From positions 124,001-188,000 of the forward strand of contig JACGCM010001462.1 in the NCBI GenBank assembly GCA_014058105.1: a stretch of DNA of 64,000 nt, written 5' to 3'. The notes under the pieces were generated by a model. It worked only from the letters and a program-made list of their open reading frames with translations, was not told the DNA's origin and made no database searches. A program made the position numbers and the translations under genes. This document shows, one piece after another, positions 33,749 to 45,700 of this stretch (the stretch's first letter is position 1; each line of letters starts with the position of its first letter). This DNA is from Kingdonia uniflora (Eukaryota; Streptophyta; Magnoliopsida; Ranunculales; Circaeasteraceae).

Positions 33749-34362
33749 TTTAGGGGGCCTATCCCTTGATCTTACTTAAATTGAGCTATCTCCAGTTTGA
33801 ACTACCTTCATGTCAGACTCACACATTCTACCTATGACTTCTCCAGTCAACATTGCCACATACTCCACAAACTGATAAAAATGTGGGTCGAGCTCAAATC
33901 TAAAATCTTGAACAAGTCAAAGCTACCTGTCTCTCTCGAACTCAGTAGCTACTCAGTCAACCGCCACTAACCACATTGTTCGGAGAACGTGCACCCGCAC
34001 GATGAAGAACAGCGGAAAGGCCTATATAAAGAAAAAGTTTTAAAAGGAACAAGGACCAGAAAATTATAGAAGAAATTACCAGGAAAATTATATTTTCTAG
34101 ATTCTCAAAACATCAAAATTCTTATTTGCATGATCAAGAATTTCTAAGTCCAGAGATCACTGGTAATAAGATAGCAGCCTCGAGCAATAAACATCACTAT
34201 TATAAAAATCTTTAACCCGATGTCATGTTTTTTAACCTATTTATAGGTTTTCCACGCTAAATACATGTATCATTTCTTATTTTCAATTAGATTTTCTTAC
34301 AGGTACATTGGTATAAGAGCTAATTCTAAGCAACTTCGAGCTCACAGAATTAGGCCATTACA
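33749..34362 (+). repeat. Tat-2 3' LTR
   Basis: It is 614 bp and the partner of 20396-21011. The first bases are TTTAGGGGGCC where the 5' copy has TGTAGGGGCC, so the terminal TG is mutated here. It ends GGCCATTACA and is followed by TAATT, the target duplication. Confidence 0.88.
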
Positions 34363-35588
34363 TAATTGGTCATAAATTTTACAATATTTTCAGGGAAAGT
34401 TCACAGGGTAAAAGTACCTTAATAATATGGGAGTTGATTTAGGCTTAAGATTCTCTTTTACAGAATTGCAATATAATAATATGGGATTTCTATACATTTG
34501 ATTAACTTTAGCCAACTACATACAAATTAAATATTGGTATTTGCCTCCCATGTATTACTTTAAATATTCTGATGTGGCAATTTAATTTTATATACCTCTA
34601 GCAGCTTAACCCCTTCATATCAATTATTAAGACATTGTTGCCTAGTTTCTTCAAGTTTTATAACCTGTTGTGACTTTTTCTCAACCCTTCTAAAATATAA
34701 CCTAAAAACATTAAATTCAATATACAACAATTTTAGAACCCTTCTTTGAAAAAATCATTGTAAATAGTAAATTTTATCTATTAGGAATAAATGCTAATTA
34801 TTATAAATTGGATAATATAAATACCATTTTGTTTCAGAACTTCAACTTCATAAATGTTGCAAATTGTTGTTTTCCTCCTTGCTGATGGACACTAATATTA
34901 CGTTATTGGCATAAATGCATCTATAATTAAACAAATTTCATAAATAGAAAATGTTTAATCTGATATATAAGAAACTATAATTTTTAATTAAAAGTGTAAC
35001 TTACCAGGTTATGAACACCAACTGGATACAAATGCCTTTATCTTTCAATGAAAGCATCCAGTATATTATTACCAGTTTTGCTTGAAGATCATTATATAAT
35101 AGGAGAATTTTTGCAAGTACTTTTACAAAGTGAAACCTTTAAGGAACTAATTTTAGGATTTCATTCTGAGCTTATCAACTTCATAATATTTTGGGAAGGC
35201 TAACTTGTCTATAACTTTCATTAATGTTAGCTGGAACTAAATTTGAAATTCATGAATATAAGCCGATGAATCTAAGATAGAATATATAAATCATATTAAA
35301 AAGGGAAAAATATCTCATCAATTATTAAATATGACATATAGGGTACTAAAAGAGTTATTGATGAAAAAGTAATTCTAACGAGCACAGTATTCTAGATGTT
35401 TCATTAATTTAATAGAAAACATCTTCTCTGCAGCCGCATGATTTAAACAATGAGTGTAATTCATGACAACATCTCATGGAAATTAATAATAACATTAAAC
35501 TTTGTAGGACTTTATAAAAATTAGTTCATAGTAACTTTGGTTGAAGATCAATTTTATTTATAATTTTTTGAGCAACTATGAAGTATTT
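34363..35588. other. AT-rich stretch without a gene
   Basis: About 1.2 kb lies between Tat-2 and the end of the Helitron helicase. The 3' end of the Helitron (expected CTRR on the minus strand, with a hairpin before it) should lie here, but I could not choose a site with confidence. No coding motif is seen. Confidence 0.45.
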
Positions 35589-37377
35589 TTAAGTAAGAAT
35601 TTTGTACTTATTTCTAATAATATCTTTGTGAACAACATTTATTGTACTTGTTTTGGGCAATTTGTCTGTTTTGCTATTCCATATAAAAATTTCTTGTTTT
35701 ATCGAGGCACCCCTAGATAAGGCCACATATAGTTGACCATGATTGAATACAGGGTCTCGTAAATAAATACCAGCCCAGGGCATTATTTCCCCCTGTGACT
35801 TGTTAATGATCAATGAAAACTACAGACGAATAAGAAATTGTCTACGTATTAACTCAAAGGGTAATTTAACATTTTATAAGGGTTTCAATGATATACGTGG
35901 TATGAACTCCGTATTTCCTTTATTATGTCCAGTTAATACTTCTACAACCATCACGTTTTTATCAAAATGGAAAGAAATTAATCTAGTACCATTACACAAC
36001 CCATGTTTTCAACTGAGGTTCCGTAACAACATGATAGGTGCACCTATTTTCAATATAAGTTTATATGGTGGTAATCTTCCAGCAGTAGTTAAGTTCAAAA
36101 ATTCTTGAGGATATAAATTATTTGTGTCATTCGCAAAAGTGTCATATGAATAATAAGTAACTGATTTTCTAGGAAATGAATTAATAATTAAGTTGTTTGT
36201 GGTGTCAAATTGTTCATTTAGAGGGGTTATAATAGCTTTTTTTGCCATCCATTCAACATCTTATGCTTTTTCATGTAGATTAGGGAATATAAAATTTATC
36301 AAATTGTTGATCGAATCTTTATTAATCAAAGGTATGCCCATTTCTTATAGGATGCGTATTATATTACCTTTAATCTCTAGGCGGGAGCCACCATTGCCTA
36401 TGCTAAGTAAATTTTTTGAATGTTTTGGATCGTCTTGTGCGTGCATATTATCTTTCAATGCAATAATTTCTACATATTTTTAGAGATATGAGTTAGCAAT
36501 ACATCCATAAACTATTTCTCCTCGAGTTGAGAGTGGAATAAAATGTAGTATTTGACGGAAATCATTACCCATGATAAATATTTTTCCACCAAATGATAAT
36601 GAACAATTTAGGACATCCCTAAGAGATTCATCAAGTACTTCAATGTAATACCGGTGCATTATAGGTGCCTTTTCAAAAATTAGGACTTTTGATTCCCTAA
36701 TAAGCTCTACCAATGGAGTTCCTTTGCCAATTTTACAACTTAAATTGTGTTTAGGTACTAATTAATTAATGGCAGTTTAAATCTATTATGTGATGTTTGC
36801 CACTCGAGTAAAATAGTGGCTGCTATGCCGAAATATGTTGTTGCAAGTGTTATGTTACCATTCTGTCTTAGTTATGCTAGAAGGGCATGGTACAGAAAAT
36901 GCTTTTGATGTTCCTCTTTGACCATCTATGAAATAAATTTTACTTTCATTCTCCCTAACAGAATATAATATTCAATCATATGCAAATTTTTAGTCCTTAT
37001 TCAGAAGAAATTTAGCTTATATATAAAATTCTTGTGTACGAATCTCTTGTTAATCTATAAATGAACTGTACTTGCCTAGTATTATAATTTTTATTAAGTT
37101 CTAATAACCCATAATCAAATATCTTCTTTTGATGTTCGCTAAGGAGATCATTTAGTTCTCGTAATAGTTTATCTTCAATCTATTCATTACTAAAACTTGG
37201 GAATGATTTACGATAATCTTTAGCCATTGAAATTTTAAATTCTCCCAACAAATCATCAACGCTAGAAGTGTGGCAAAAGACCAGTAGCGAAACAAATAAC
37301 TTCCTCAAAGCGGTAATCATTTTTTTTAATGTTGCCTCTTTCAAATATTCTTTTATGCATTTGTCGTTTTTTAACAA
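35589..37377 (-). pseudogene. Helitron PIF1-like helicase
   Basis: This enzyme would unwind donor DNA during rolling-circle transposition. Walker A near 36925-36890 reads YFIDGQRGTSKAF against the usual GPGGTGKT, so it is badly damaged. Walker B and following is at 36713-36480: VLIFEKAPIMHRYYIEVLD, FGGKIFIMGNDFRQIL, where D of DEAP is changed. The middle part is EWMAKKAIITPLNEQFD and NLTTAGRLPPYKL, then PIMLLRNLS. The C-terminal box is INKSQGE and GQLYVALSRG at 35813-35700. The upstream linker resembles the Rep-helicase linker of plant Helitrons. Several frame changes and stops are present. Confidence 0.82.
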
Positions 37378-37755
37378 ATCTAAAGCTTCTACAACTCGTT
37401 TAAAGGATCTATATTATACACCCTCCACATTAATTAAATCATCAAATAATCTTGGCCCCCTTACATATAATAAAAGAAGTCTTAAATTAAAATATTATCC
37501 ATATCTTGGTGAAGTTGTGTAAATTTTGCCTACACATTTCCTATTATTATTGCGACGCTTCCAATATCGCTCAGCTTTAACCTAGGAATAATTTTTGATT
37601 ATTTTGCAATACAAAAATCGTTTGGTGTAAGTGTACACTGAATTCAATGTAAAACATTTAGTTAGCATTGTTTGTGAATTCCTACAGTCTTCAATAATAT
37701 CCTTAATATTTTTAAAATTAAAATAAGTCACTTGTTGTTGATTTTGTAGATGCAA

Positions 37756-39370
37756 CTACAAACACTCTATATTTGGATAAATTTTGCTGATTGAAGAAGT
37801 GAATAGTCTCCCAGAAACTTTGGGTGGTGATACCCATTTGGCATCTATAAATTGCTTGATCTTATCTACCTCAACTTGTTCACTAACCTCAATAGAGACG
37901 CGGTCCAATCCTTGGTTAATGTTTTTATATTGATATTTAACACATTTAATGGTGCTACATACTTCGACATTGATATGGAAATTAAACTTCTTAAGTTGCA
38001 TTCTATTATAAGGAACTACCCAGCTGCTATCAGCTTTTCTATAACCTAATACATCAACATGTATTTTCAAACCGTTATCTTGCATTTTATAAATATGGTA
38101 GCAGTATTTCCCTTGAATAGTTCTTCGGCAAAGTCTTTTGGACATTCTTTTTGGCATTTACCATCCTTCATACATAGTTGTTTTGAATTGTGTATGTCAC
38201 AGGGTCTGTGAAACATATCTTTCCTTAATAATTCATGTAGTTCAGGTTCTATTGATTGATCTGGAAATTTTGCACGTACTAATTAGTCATATTCGTTTGG
38301 GCTTCTGAGGCTATCATTTGGGTGCAAAATTATGATCATATGGACATGTGGTAGTCTACGTTTTTGAAATTTAACTATATGAATGTAGGCAATGATATTT
38401 CCTAATATGGATTTATTCACTATATCTTTTTTTAGTCTAAAAAACTTAGCATTAAAAATATGTTCAACTAAATCGGGTCGATCCTGAGCTTCTTAACCCA
38501 CTTCTAAATTATTTACTATATCAGGCCATAGTGGGTAGCACGTTATTGTTATGGACATGTTGCGAGGGATACCATTAAAAGATACAGGAAGGATAACTTT
38601 GCTGCCTACATCTTTTCCTTTTTCCTCTCCAGCAATAAGGGCATCAAGTAGATCCTGATATCGATCAACACTTATTTTATCTTGATTGCTTTTTATGTAT
38701 CATAGATTGTTTCTTTGTACTTTAACAAATTGGTTTATAATGTATTGTTAAAGCAGTCGGTGGCCCTTATGGATTAATAATTCATATGCAGGTCAAACTT
38801 CTAACATATAACTATAAAAATTACGCGGTGGGATTCTTTTCCCGTTTAAGAAATTATTTCTTGGATCCCACCCGTATGTTCCATGTGGGGGTAAAATAGG
38901 ATATTGTAGGGGATCGTCGAATCCAGATGTTTCTTTGACATATCTTTTTTTCTTTTTCCAAGGATGAATTAAGATATTCCTTCCAACTGTCAAATAATCT
39001 CCACCCATAACTATAGTTGTAACATCATCAGAGGTTGGAAAAACTTATTGGGGTGTACTATCTGGACTTTGTTTAATTTTTATCATATAATCACTCATAT
39101 TTTTTTTCTTCGCAAGTGTTTTAATAATTATTTACGAATGCGTTAGTGCGTTGTAATATTTTTGTTAATTCAAGAACTGTTTTAACTTGGAAAGTGTCCC
39201 TCTTTAGAGGCCTATTTTTAAGTGTTATTGAAGGGTCATAGAAATATAGTTGTAAGAACCGTGACTTGCCTTTTTTTCTAGGCATAAAGCTAGCAATATG
39301 GTGTTATATAGATCCATGGGCTCGAAAGGTATAAACTCCTTTTTTAGAATTAACCATTGAGGTGTATTAG
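37756..39370 (-). pseudogene. Helitron Rep (HUH nuclease) region
   Basis: This is the replication-initiator part, which would nick the DNA end with tyrosines. The N-terminal motifs are VYTFRAHGSI and FLQLYFYDPS near 39360-39220. At 39008-38793 is DDPLQYPILPPHGTYGW. The HUH motif LPHVHM is intact at 38354-38337, followed by SPNEYD. At 38157-37756 come the Cys-rich KMQDNG region, SSWVVPYNRMQL, NVEVCSTIKCVKYQYKN. Plant Rep normally has KYLYKY here with the two catalytic Tyr; the second is Asn in this copy. Stops and shifts separate the blocks. Confidence 0.8.
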
Positions 39371-40214
39371 ATTGCATGGTTTTAACTACGTATGTTTAGC
39401 CTAATATCTTTGCCAATAGATGTTTTATCTTTGAATAGTTCTAGAAGGATGTTTCAATTTGACTCTACTATTTTTGCAACAATTTTTTTTCTTTCGTGAA
39501 TAACCAGGCATTATAATATATGCATTGTCTTTTTGGAGGGAGCTCATCCCATTTAAATTTTTTTCATCAACATAATTTCATCCTATAATATATAAAGAGG
39601 TTTTTTTGTTATCTTTAGTGTGGTTTTGATATCAACTGTTGGAAATGCAATTTTATTAAAATGCAATTGATATATCTTTATGGCTAAAATTTGCTGCATG
39701 CATCCTTAAGAGAATGATGGATTAACACATGGTTTGGGTTTGTTTTGAATTGTATGTGTTCTTTTAGCAGAAGGAAAATCATGAGCTAAGTTATTATTTA
39801 GGTTTGCCCGCTTGATGCTTGGGCTATTACTACATTAAAATGGTTATTAGTACCTGCATAAATTTTATTAGATATGATTTGAGACCTAACAAGAGTACTA
39901 TAATTAATAATGCTATTTTGAAAAGTGAATGACTTACCCATTACAAATCCAGGACTAGCAATAGAAGATTGATATGCAATTAAATTGCTTGATGCCGTAA
40001 AATGAATATTCGTAACATGAATTCCATCTATATCCCCCATTGTAGCATCTTGTATGATATTGTAACTTGTAATCATATTGTTTGACCTATCCCAATATGA
40101 TTACAATTTTAAGTAACATTGTGTGTATTTTACCATTATTTCTTATTTGCTTCAGTAATACCTGTAAAAATAAAATAATGCATATGTAAAAGATAATAGT
40201 ATATTCTAACTTTT

Positions 40215-40735
40215 CAAGTGATTACCTGCAATTAAGACATTTAATATTTTCTTTGCTGATTGAGGGGTTCCTTAGATACATGTATAGATCTTTTCCTTTC
40301 ATTTCTTTGGAGTCTTCTATGTTCAATTTCTTCAGTGGTCAAATCTTTTATAGCCACATGAGCCATTTTTTGATTAATACTTTTCATTTTAAAGATTTCA
40401 TCTGCATTTGTGGTTTTTATCAGTTAAATGGAAATGTAAATACCAATAATTAAAAATAAGGAAAAAATATAGTAAATGCTAATAGTAAAATGTATGAAAG
40501 ATATGTAAAAGATAATGGTATAGAAAACATTTAAATGGATTACCTGGTATTGGTACATTTAATATTTGGTTTGATGGCTGAGGGGTTCCCTTACAAATAT
40601 TATTGAATCTTCTCCTTTCATTTATTTGGAGTCTTTTACGTTCATTTTCTTCAATGTCCAAATCTTTTATAGGTACATTTGATTTTTTTTATCATAATAC
40701 TTTTCATTTTAAAGAATTGATCTGCATCTATGTTG
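40215..40735 (-). repeat. Tandemly duplicated exon-like unit of the Helitron 5' part
   Basis: Two similar units of about 195 bp lie 326 bp apart (40215-40410 and 40541-40735). On the minus strand both encode a short basic peptide: KDLDIEENERKRLQINERRR in the right unit and KDLTTEEIEHRRLQRNERKR in the left. Both are followed by a GTAAT donor-like site after CAG or CCAG. Arg-rich N-terminal stretches of this kind are usual in Helitron proteins. The duplication seems to be an exon with part of its intron. Confidence 0.6.
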
Positions 40736-41129
40736 TTTACAAATTATATGAGATTATATATAAAAATGAGTGAGAATGTTTATCAATTGGTTTACATCGC
40801 TTGGTATTAATTAATGGGATATTAGAAGAAATTGATGTTATTGAATTTGTAGTTAATTAATACGATATAACCAACAGTAGTAACTATTAAATAATAATAA
40901 CTTTAGTACTGACATTGACTATGATATGATAATCAAATCACTTGATATTAAAGAAATAGACTAATTTTATTATAAAGTTAATAATACCAAACCAATAGTT
41001 GATTACAATAAAATATATGCCGCCTCGCTGAAATAATTATTATTATCTTCTTCTTCACCAACACATTTTTTTAGAACACACCTCACTTTATTTGTAAGTA
41101 TATAACGATAAATATATTTTACTGCGTAA

Positions 41130-41384
41130 TTACTGGTACAAATTTTGAGGTGATAGTGAACTTCTTTTTACAATTTTGAATAGGACATCACTCAATTGAG
41201 GAAGAGATAAGCCTCGCATAATACAGTAGGTATCTTCAGCTTTTTCGTCACTAACATTAACTAATAGAAGACATTGCCTTGCTTGGGAGAGAAACTTATA
41301 TAAATATTTGGCAGCATAGGTACGGGCGCAAACTTCTGAATAATACACCAGTGATTTTGCTAATCGAAGCATCCCATCATACAA
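41130..41384 (-). CDS. Unrecognised ORF fragment upstream of the Helitron
   Basis: An open minus-strand frame of 84 codons (KYLYKFLSQARQCLLLVNVS, IMRGLSLPQLSDVLFKIVK, ending QNLYQ then TAA). Its composition is that of a folded, helical protein and not of AT-rich noise, and it is preceded by further open codons. I do not recognise it. It could be a captured host exon of the Helitron, a Helitron 5' exon, or chance. Confidence 0.25.
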   Translation of the reverse strand: MYDGMLRLAKSLVYYSEVCARTYAAKYLYKFLSQARQCLLLVNVSDEKAEDTYCIMRGLSLPQLSDVLFKIVKRSSLSPQNLYQ

Positions 41385-41399
41385 TTGAGAAGTTGCAAT

Positions 41400-42437
41400 G
41401 TTATAAATAAAATGTAAATAGAAAAAGATATTTTATTAGAATACTTTTCATATAAGAGTATGATACAGCAAAATAAAGAAGTTTACAAATAATAAGTACA
41501 AGAGAATAATATTTATATAAGAAATACTATTAATATAAATTTTGGATAACAATTTTGCACTATATTTTATTAAGCAAGAAACAAATTTTATAAATCAGGC
41601 ATGGTATCTTCTACTTCTAATGTGTTATTTAATAGTGAGATTTTGCCAAAAGTTATATATGACCATTAGTACAAAGAAGATCTATTTAAATTAATTATAA
41701 CTTCAATAAATACAATGAATACCTATATAATTAATAACTCTTTAGATATAACTTCTTAAACCCTAATCAAATCAAAGCACAAAAAAGACCTATGTAAATC
41801 AATTACCATTTCAATATCTCTATAAAAGGAATATTTAAATTCATAAACTGTAATCCCTTTATCCCTCACCAAATCAAAGTATAAACAACTTTTGATTGGC
41901 CTAAATCAATTATAAATAAGAACATAATAGTGGTGAGGAACATAACCTACAACATCAATCTTTACTTGAACATCAATCTTTACTTGAACCTGTAATAATA
42001 ATCCGTACCTGTGTAGCCCTATAACAAATTAAAAACATCAACATAGCAATAAATAAAATAGCAATAAAGAAATGTTAAAATTAATAGAGCAATGAATAAA
42101 ACAGTAATAGAGCAATGTTAAAATTTTCCAAGTGCAAGGTTTTTCCTCAATCGATTAAAGATTGATTTGACTGAAAATGACTTGTAATCCCTAAAGAAAT
42201 CCAAAAGCAATGTTTTTCCTCAATCAATCGAAGATTGATTTGATTACTACTAAGAGTAAGAGTTTCATAATGAAGTAATAACTTTTCAATTAATCGATTT
42301 GAGTACATAGTCTTACATACATGAATTGTTCTTTCATCTTTGATGATAGATGAGTAGTTTTATCCATTATAATGGTAGACAAGTTCTAGAGTAGATCTGT
42401 AAATGTCAGTACATCTTATGCCAATTATATCTTATGA
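41400..42437. other. AT-rich stretch with small inverted repeats, no gene
   Basis: At 42147-42175 and again near 42212-42243 there are two similar copies of TTTTTCCTCAATC followed by GAAGATTGATTTGA or AAAGATTGATTTGA, each able to form a TCAATC/GATTGA hairpin. The rest is AT-rich sequence without coding signs. The 5' end of the Helitron may lie here. Confidence 0.5.
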
Positions 42438-42702
42438 TAAGTGGGCAAACTAAAATGGTTGAATTATCGTATGCCTCCATATATATGTGTATGAGTCAGT
42501 CTTAGATGTTATGTATACTCATGCCATTGTTCTCTACGTATATGGGTGGATAATTTAAGGTCTAAGCCTTTTGAAAGTTGAAACTTGGCCTCTCAAAAGA
42601 AAGCCATTCATAAAGGAACAATATTATGCTAAGTTGGCAAACTAAAAAGGTGAAATATATCGCTAATCACCATATATATATGTTTGAGTCAGTCTTAGAT
42701 GT
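42438..42702 (+). repeat. Local tandem duplication, about 187 bp period, second copy cut by LINE-B
   Basis: GGCAAACTAAAATGG at 42447 and GGCAAACTAAAAAGG at 42634 start two similar units, each running on to CATATATATGTG or CATATATATATG and GAGTCAGTCTTAGATGT. The first unit continues with TATGTATACTCATGCC and TACGTATATGGGTGGA. The second stops at 42702, and its continuation (TATGTATACTCATCCC, TACGTATATGGGTAGA) is found at 48642-48700, beyond LINE-B. Confidence 0.75.
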
Positions 42703-42732
42703 AAAATTTGCAATTTGATCTGCCGAGAAGTT

Positions 42733-45700
42733 TTATCCTCTCCATACATGGCTGAATCGAATTTGTAAAAGTTGAGGGATGATGAGGTCCCAAGCAGTTT
42801 TAAGCGTCCAGGGTATTTTATCCTTGATGAACACTTTAATTGTAGCAGCCAAGTAAGAAATTACCCAGAGTCTTCTCCACCCTTGTGTTACAGCTCCCTG
42901 AACTCCTGAAATGATTGAAGTAATTTCAGCAATGAAGTTCGTAACATGCTCAATAGATTTACTATATGTGCCCAGGACTTCCCCTTTATTGCTCCTATAA
43001 ATAATACCTATACCAGCTAGACTGGTAATTCCTAGAGTCGATCCATCATAATAGATTTTTACCTCATCTTGGGTAGAAAGCCCCCATTTACAGCTCTCTA
43101 TGTTGTTGCCTATTCTTGGTTTGCACTGAACATTAAGCTCCTTGAAGATCCTGAGGTCCTGAATGGTGTTGTTCATTATATTTTTTGAGATGAGGAAGGC
43201 ATCTAGAATGTCAGTTAGGATGTGCAGCGTAGTTTGCTGGATAGGCGTTATGACTCCATCAAACTCCCATTTGTTTCTAGCTTTCCAAATGTTGTTACAA
43301 ATTGTGAAAACCATGGCCACCCATAGATTAGCAATATATAGACTTGATGTTTTACCTTTCTCTAGTATGGTTCTCCAATTGTCTAATGGGGTGATAGGTT
43401 CATACGTGAAGCATGGCGTAGCCTTTTGCCAGAGAGAGACTGCGGAAGGGCATTACAACAAAGTATAAGACTCCGTTTCTGATGCTTTATGGTATTGGTA
43501 GTATACCGACACAATAGAGATGCCTCTCTGCATTATTGCGTCATTCATAGGGAGTATATGGTTCAGCAAGCGCCAAGCGAAGCCTCTCAATCTAGGGTGG
43601 ATTGCATGTCTCTAGACGTACTTCCACCACCATGCCGAATCATCTTTACTGCGCAGTGCTTCGTATGCATTCTTGGTAGAGAAAACTCCTTGAATATCTT
43701 GTTTCTAGATCATATTATCATGGGAACTGGGGTTATATTTAGTTCTTTGTATGTTGATTCTTTGTGCCAACAGTAGAAGCAATATGTCGCTAGGGAAATG
43801 CCAGTCTGTTGGGTTTATAAAATCGCTGAGCATTGCTTTACAATTTTTCCATAAGTGCCGAGGCAGATTAATATGTTATGCGAGTAGGATCTTTATTGCC
43901 TATGTATCTCTCCAGAAATCAATTTTTTGTCCATCTCCAATGAGCCATCTTATATGTGGTTTTGAAATGGCCGCTCTGGTCTGTATTCCCGTCCATAAAG
44001 CAGATGGTTTATAATATCGAATGGTATCACCGCTCTTACTGCTGAATTTAGATTTGAAAATTTTGGCCCATTCCGCTGTTCCTTGTTTATGAACCCAGTA
44101 AAGTTTGTAAAGTATAGCTATGCTGACTTCACCCGGACTGCGTATACCAAGCCCCCCCCTTCCTTAGTCAGTTTACATACCTTATCCCATTTCTGCGCCA
44201 CCCCTTTCCATTTGGTTTGGTCTCCAGTCTAGATGTAGTTTCTAAGGATACTGTCTTCTTCTTTGATAAGCGAGTGAGGCCATTTGTACACTGCCATATT
44301 ATGAATCGGTATACTGTTCAGGACAGACTTTGCAAGAGTGACCCTTCCTTAAAATGGGACCATGCTTCCCGTCCTGCTGTTAGCCCTTTTTATGATATTT
44401 TCCAATAGCGGTAAAATTGCTTGCTTTGTTAGCCTCCCTTGTATGAGTGGAATACCTAAATAGGTCTTTGGAAAATTTCCCTCTTTGAAGCAAAATATCT
44501 CAGTGACCACTCTTCTGCAGGTGAGAGGTATAAAACTCAGAAAAAATTTGATTTTGGCCAGACTAATCTCTTGTCTAGAGACCTTCTGATATTCGGTATG
44601 AATGAGTAGAAGCTTTCTCAGGCATCTGTTATTCCCTTTTACAAAGATGAATATATCATCTCCAAAAAATAGGTGAGTGGGGGCCATGCATACCCTTTGT
44701 TGATGTCATGGTCTGTATTCTGCTTTGTTCTCTGGCCTTATGAAGATTGATGCTCAGCATGTCTTATGCAATTGTAAATTGAATTAGGGAGAGAGGGTCC
44801 GCCTGCTTGAGACCCCTAGCCACCTAGAAGAAACCAGATGCACTTCCATTGATAAGAATAGATATCATACCACTATTGATAATAGTACATATCCAATCAT
44901 AAAATTTCAAATCAAACCCAAATGCTCGAAGAGTCGTGAGGAGGTAATTCCAGCTCAGTATGTCATATGCTTGACTGATATCAATCTTAAGAGCCAAATT
45001 TCCATATCTCCTCTTAATTTTCATCTCATTAGCCGTATCCGAGGCCATGAACATATTGTTATGGATGTTTCTATTCATGATAAATGCACTTTGGTCACTC
45101 GAAACACATCTGTCAGCAATAGGAGATAATCGAATGGCAAGAATTTTAGTGATTACTATGAAAATAAAGTTACTAAGGCAAATTGGCCTATATTATTGAA
45201 TCTTGGATGGTTTTTTGATTTTGGTAATCAAAACTATGAAGTTGGAGTCGAAATTCACGGGAATCATACCATCCAGAAAGAACAAGATTATCCTAGCGTT
45301 AATATATGTGCTTAGGATTTCCCAGAATTTTTAGTAAAAAACACCAGAAAAATCATCTGGTTTGGGGGAGCTGTTGCTATCCATAGAGAAAACTACATCC
45401 CGAATCTCCTCAGTGGTTAAGGCTACAGTGAGACTATTGTTTTTTGCGGTTGTAACTTGGCTGGGGAGCTGATCAAAAAGTTTTGGGAATTGTTGTGTAT
45501 CTGTAACACCGAATTTGGCCTTGTAGTAGCTAATGATATGTTCCTGTATAAGTGACTGGCTTGGAATAACTCTTCCCATGCTATCTTCGATAATTGTGAT
45601 AAGGGCATTCGCATTCCTAGCCTTTGTGGTTGAGTGGAAAAATTGTGTATTTCTGTCCCTTGCTTAAAGTCATTTGATTCTTGATTTTTGCCCCCAATCC

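Larger units (their letters stand above)
20396..34362 (+). mobile_element. Tat-2: Ty3/gypsy LTR retrotransposon, Tat lineage, with antisense extra gene
   Basis: This is a 13.97 kb element on the plus strand. The target duplication is perfect: TAATT at 20391-20395 and at 34363-34367. The order is 5' LTR, PBS, gag, protease, RT, retroviral RNase H, second RNase H, integrase, tandem repeats (26.56-27.05 kb), antisense gene (minus, 33.41-27.10 kb), polypurine tract, 3' LTR. It is the same plan as Tat-1 but clearly another family: the LTRs are 616 bp and unrelated, and protein parts are only moderately similar. It is decayed by stops and frameshifts throughout. Confidence 0.9.
35589..40735 (-). 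mobile_element. Helitron (Rep/helicase), decayed, termini not defined
   Basis: This is a rolling-circle transposon on the minus strand. From right to left are a duplicated 5' exon-like unit (40.74-40.21 kb), an N-terminal Rep part with VYTFRAHGSI and FLQLYFYDPS (about 39360-39220), Rep with an HUH motif (38354-38337), a linker (LRKLFVSLLVFCHTSSVDDL, near 37300) and the PIF1-like helicase (36950-35589). It is dead by stops, frameshifts and lost catalytic residues. Neither end (5' TC, 3' CTRR) could be fixed, so the limits are those of the coding part. Confidence 0.82.

Noticed and set aside
34363..35588. Several A-YYAG sites considered as the Helitron 3' end
   Set aside because: Too many equally weak candidates and no convincing hairpin beside any of them, so no end was called.
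42147..42243. Two TCAATC/GATTGA hairpins considered as Helitron 3' hairpin or a CRISPR-like array
   Set aside because: Only two diverged copies, on the 5' side of the Helitron, without a CTRR end; chance or a small duplication is more likely.
43163..44014. Three consecutive plus-strand open frames of 87-101 codons
   Set aside because: They lie over LINE-B RNase H and zf-RVT coding sequence on the minus strand and show no domain.
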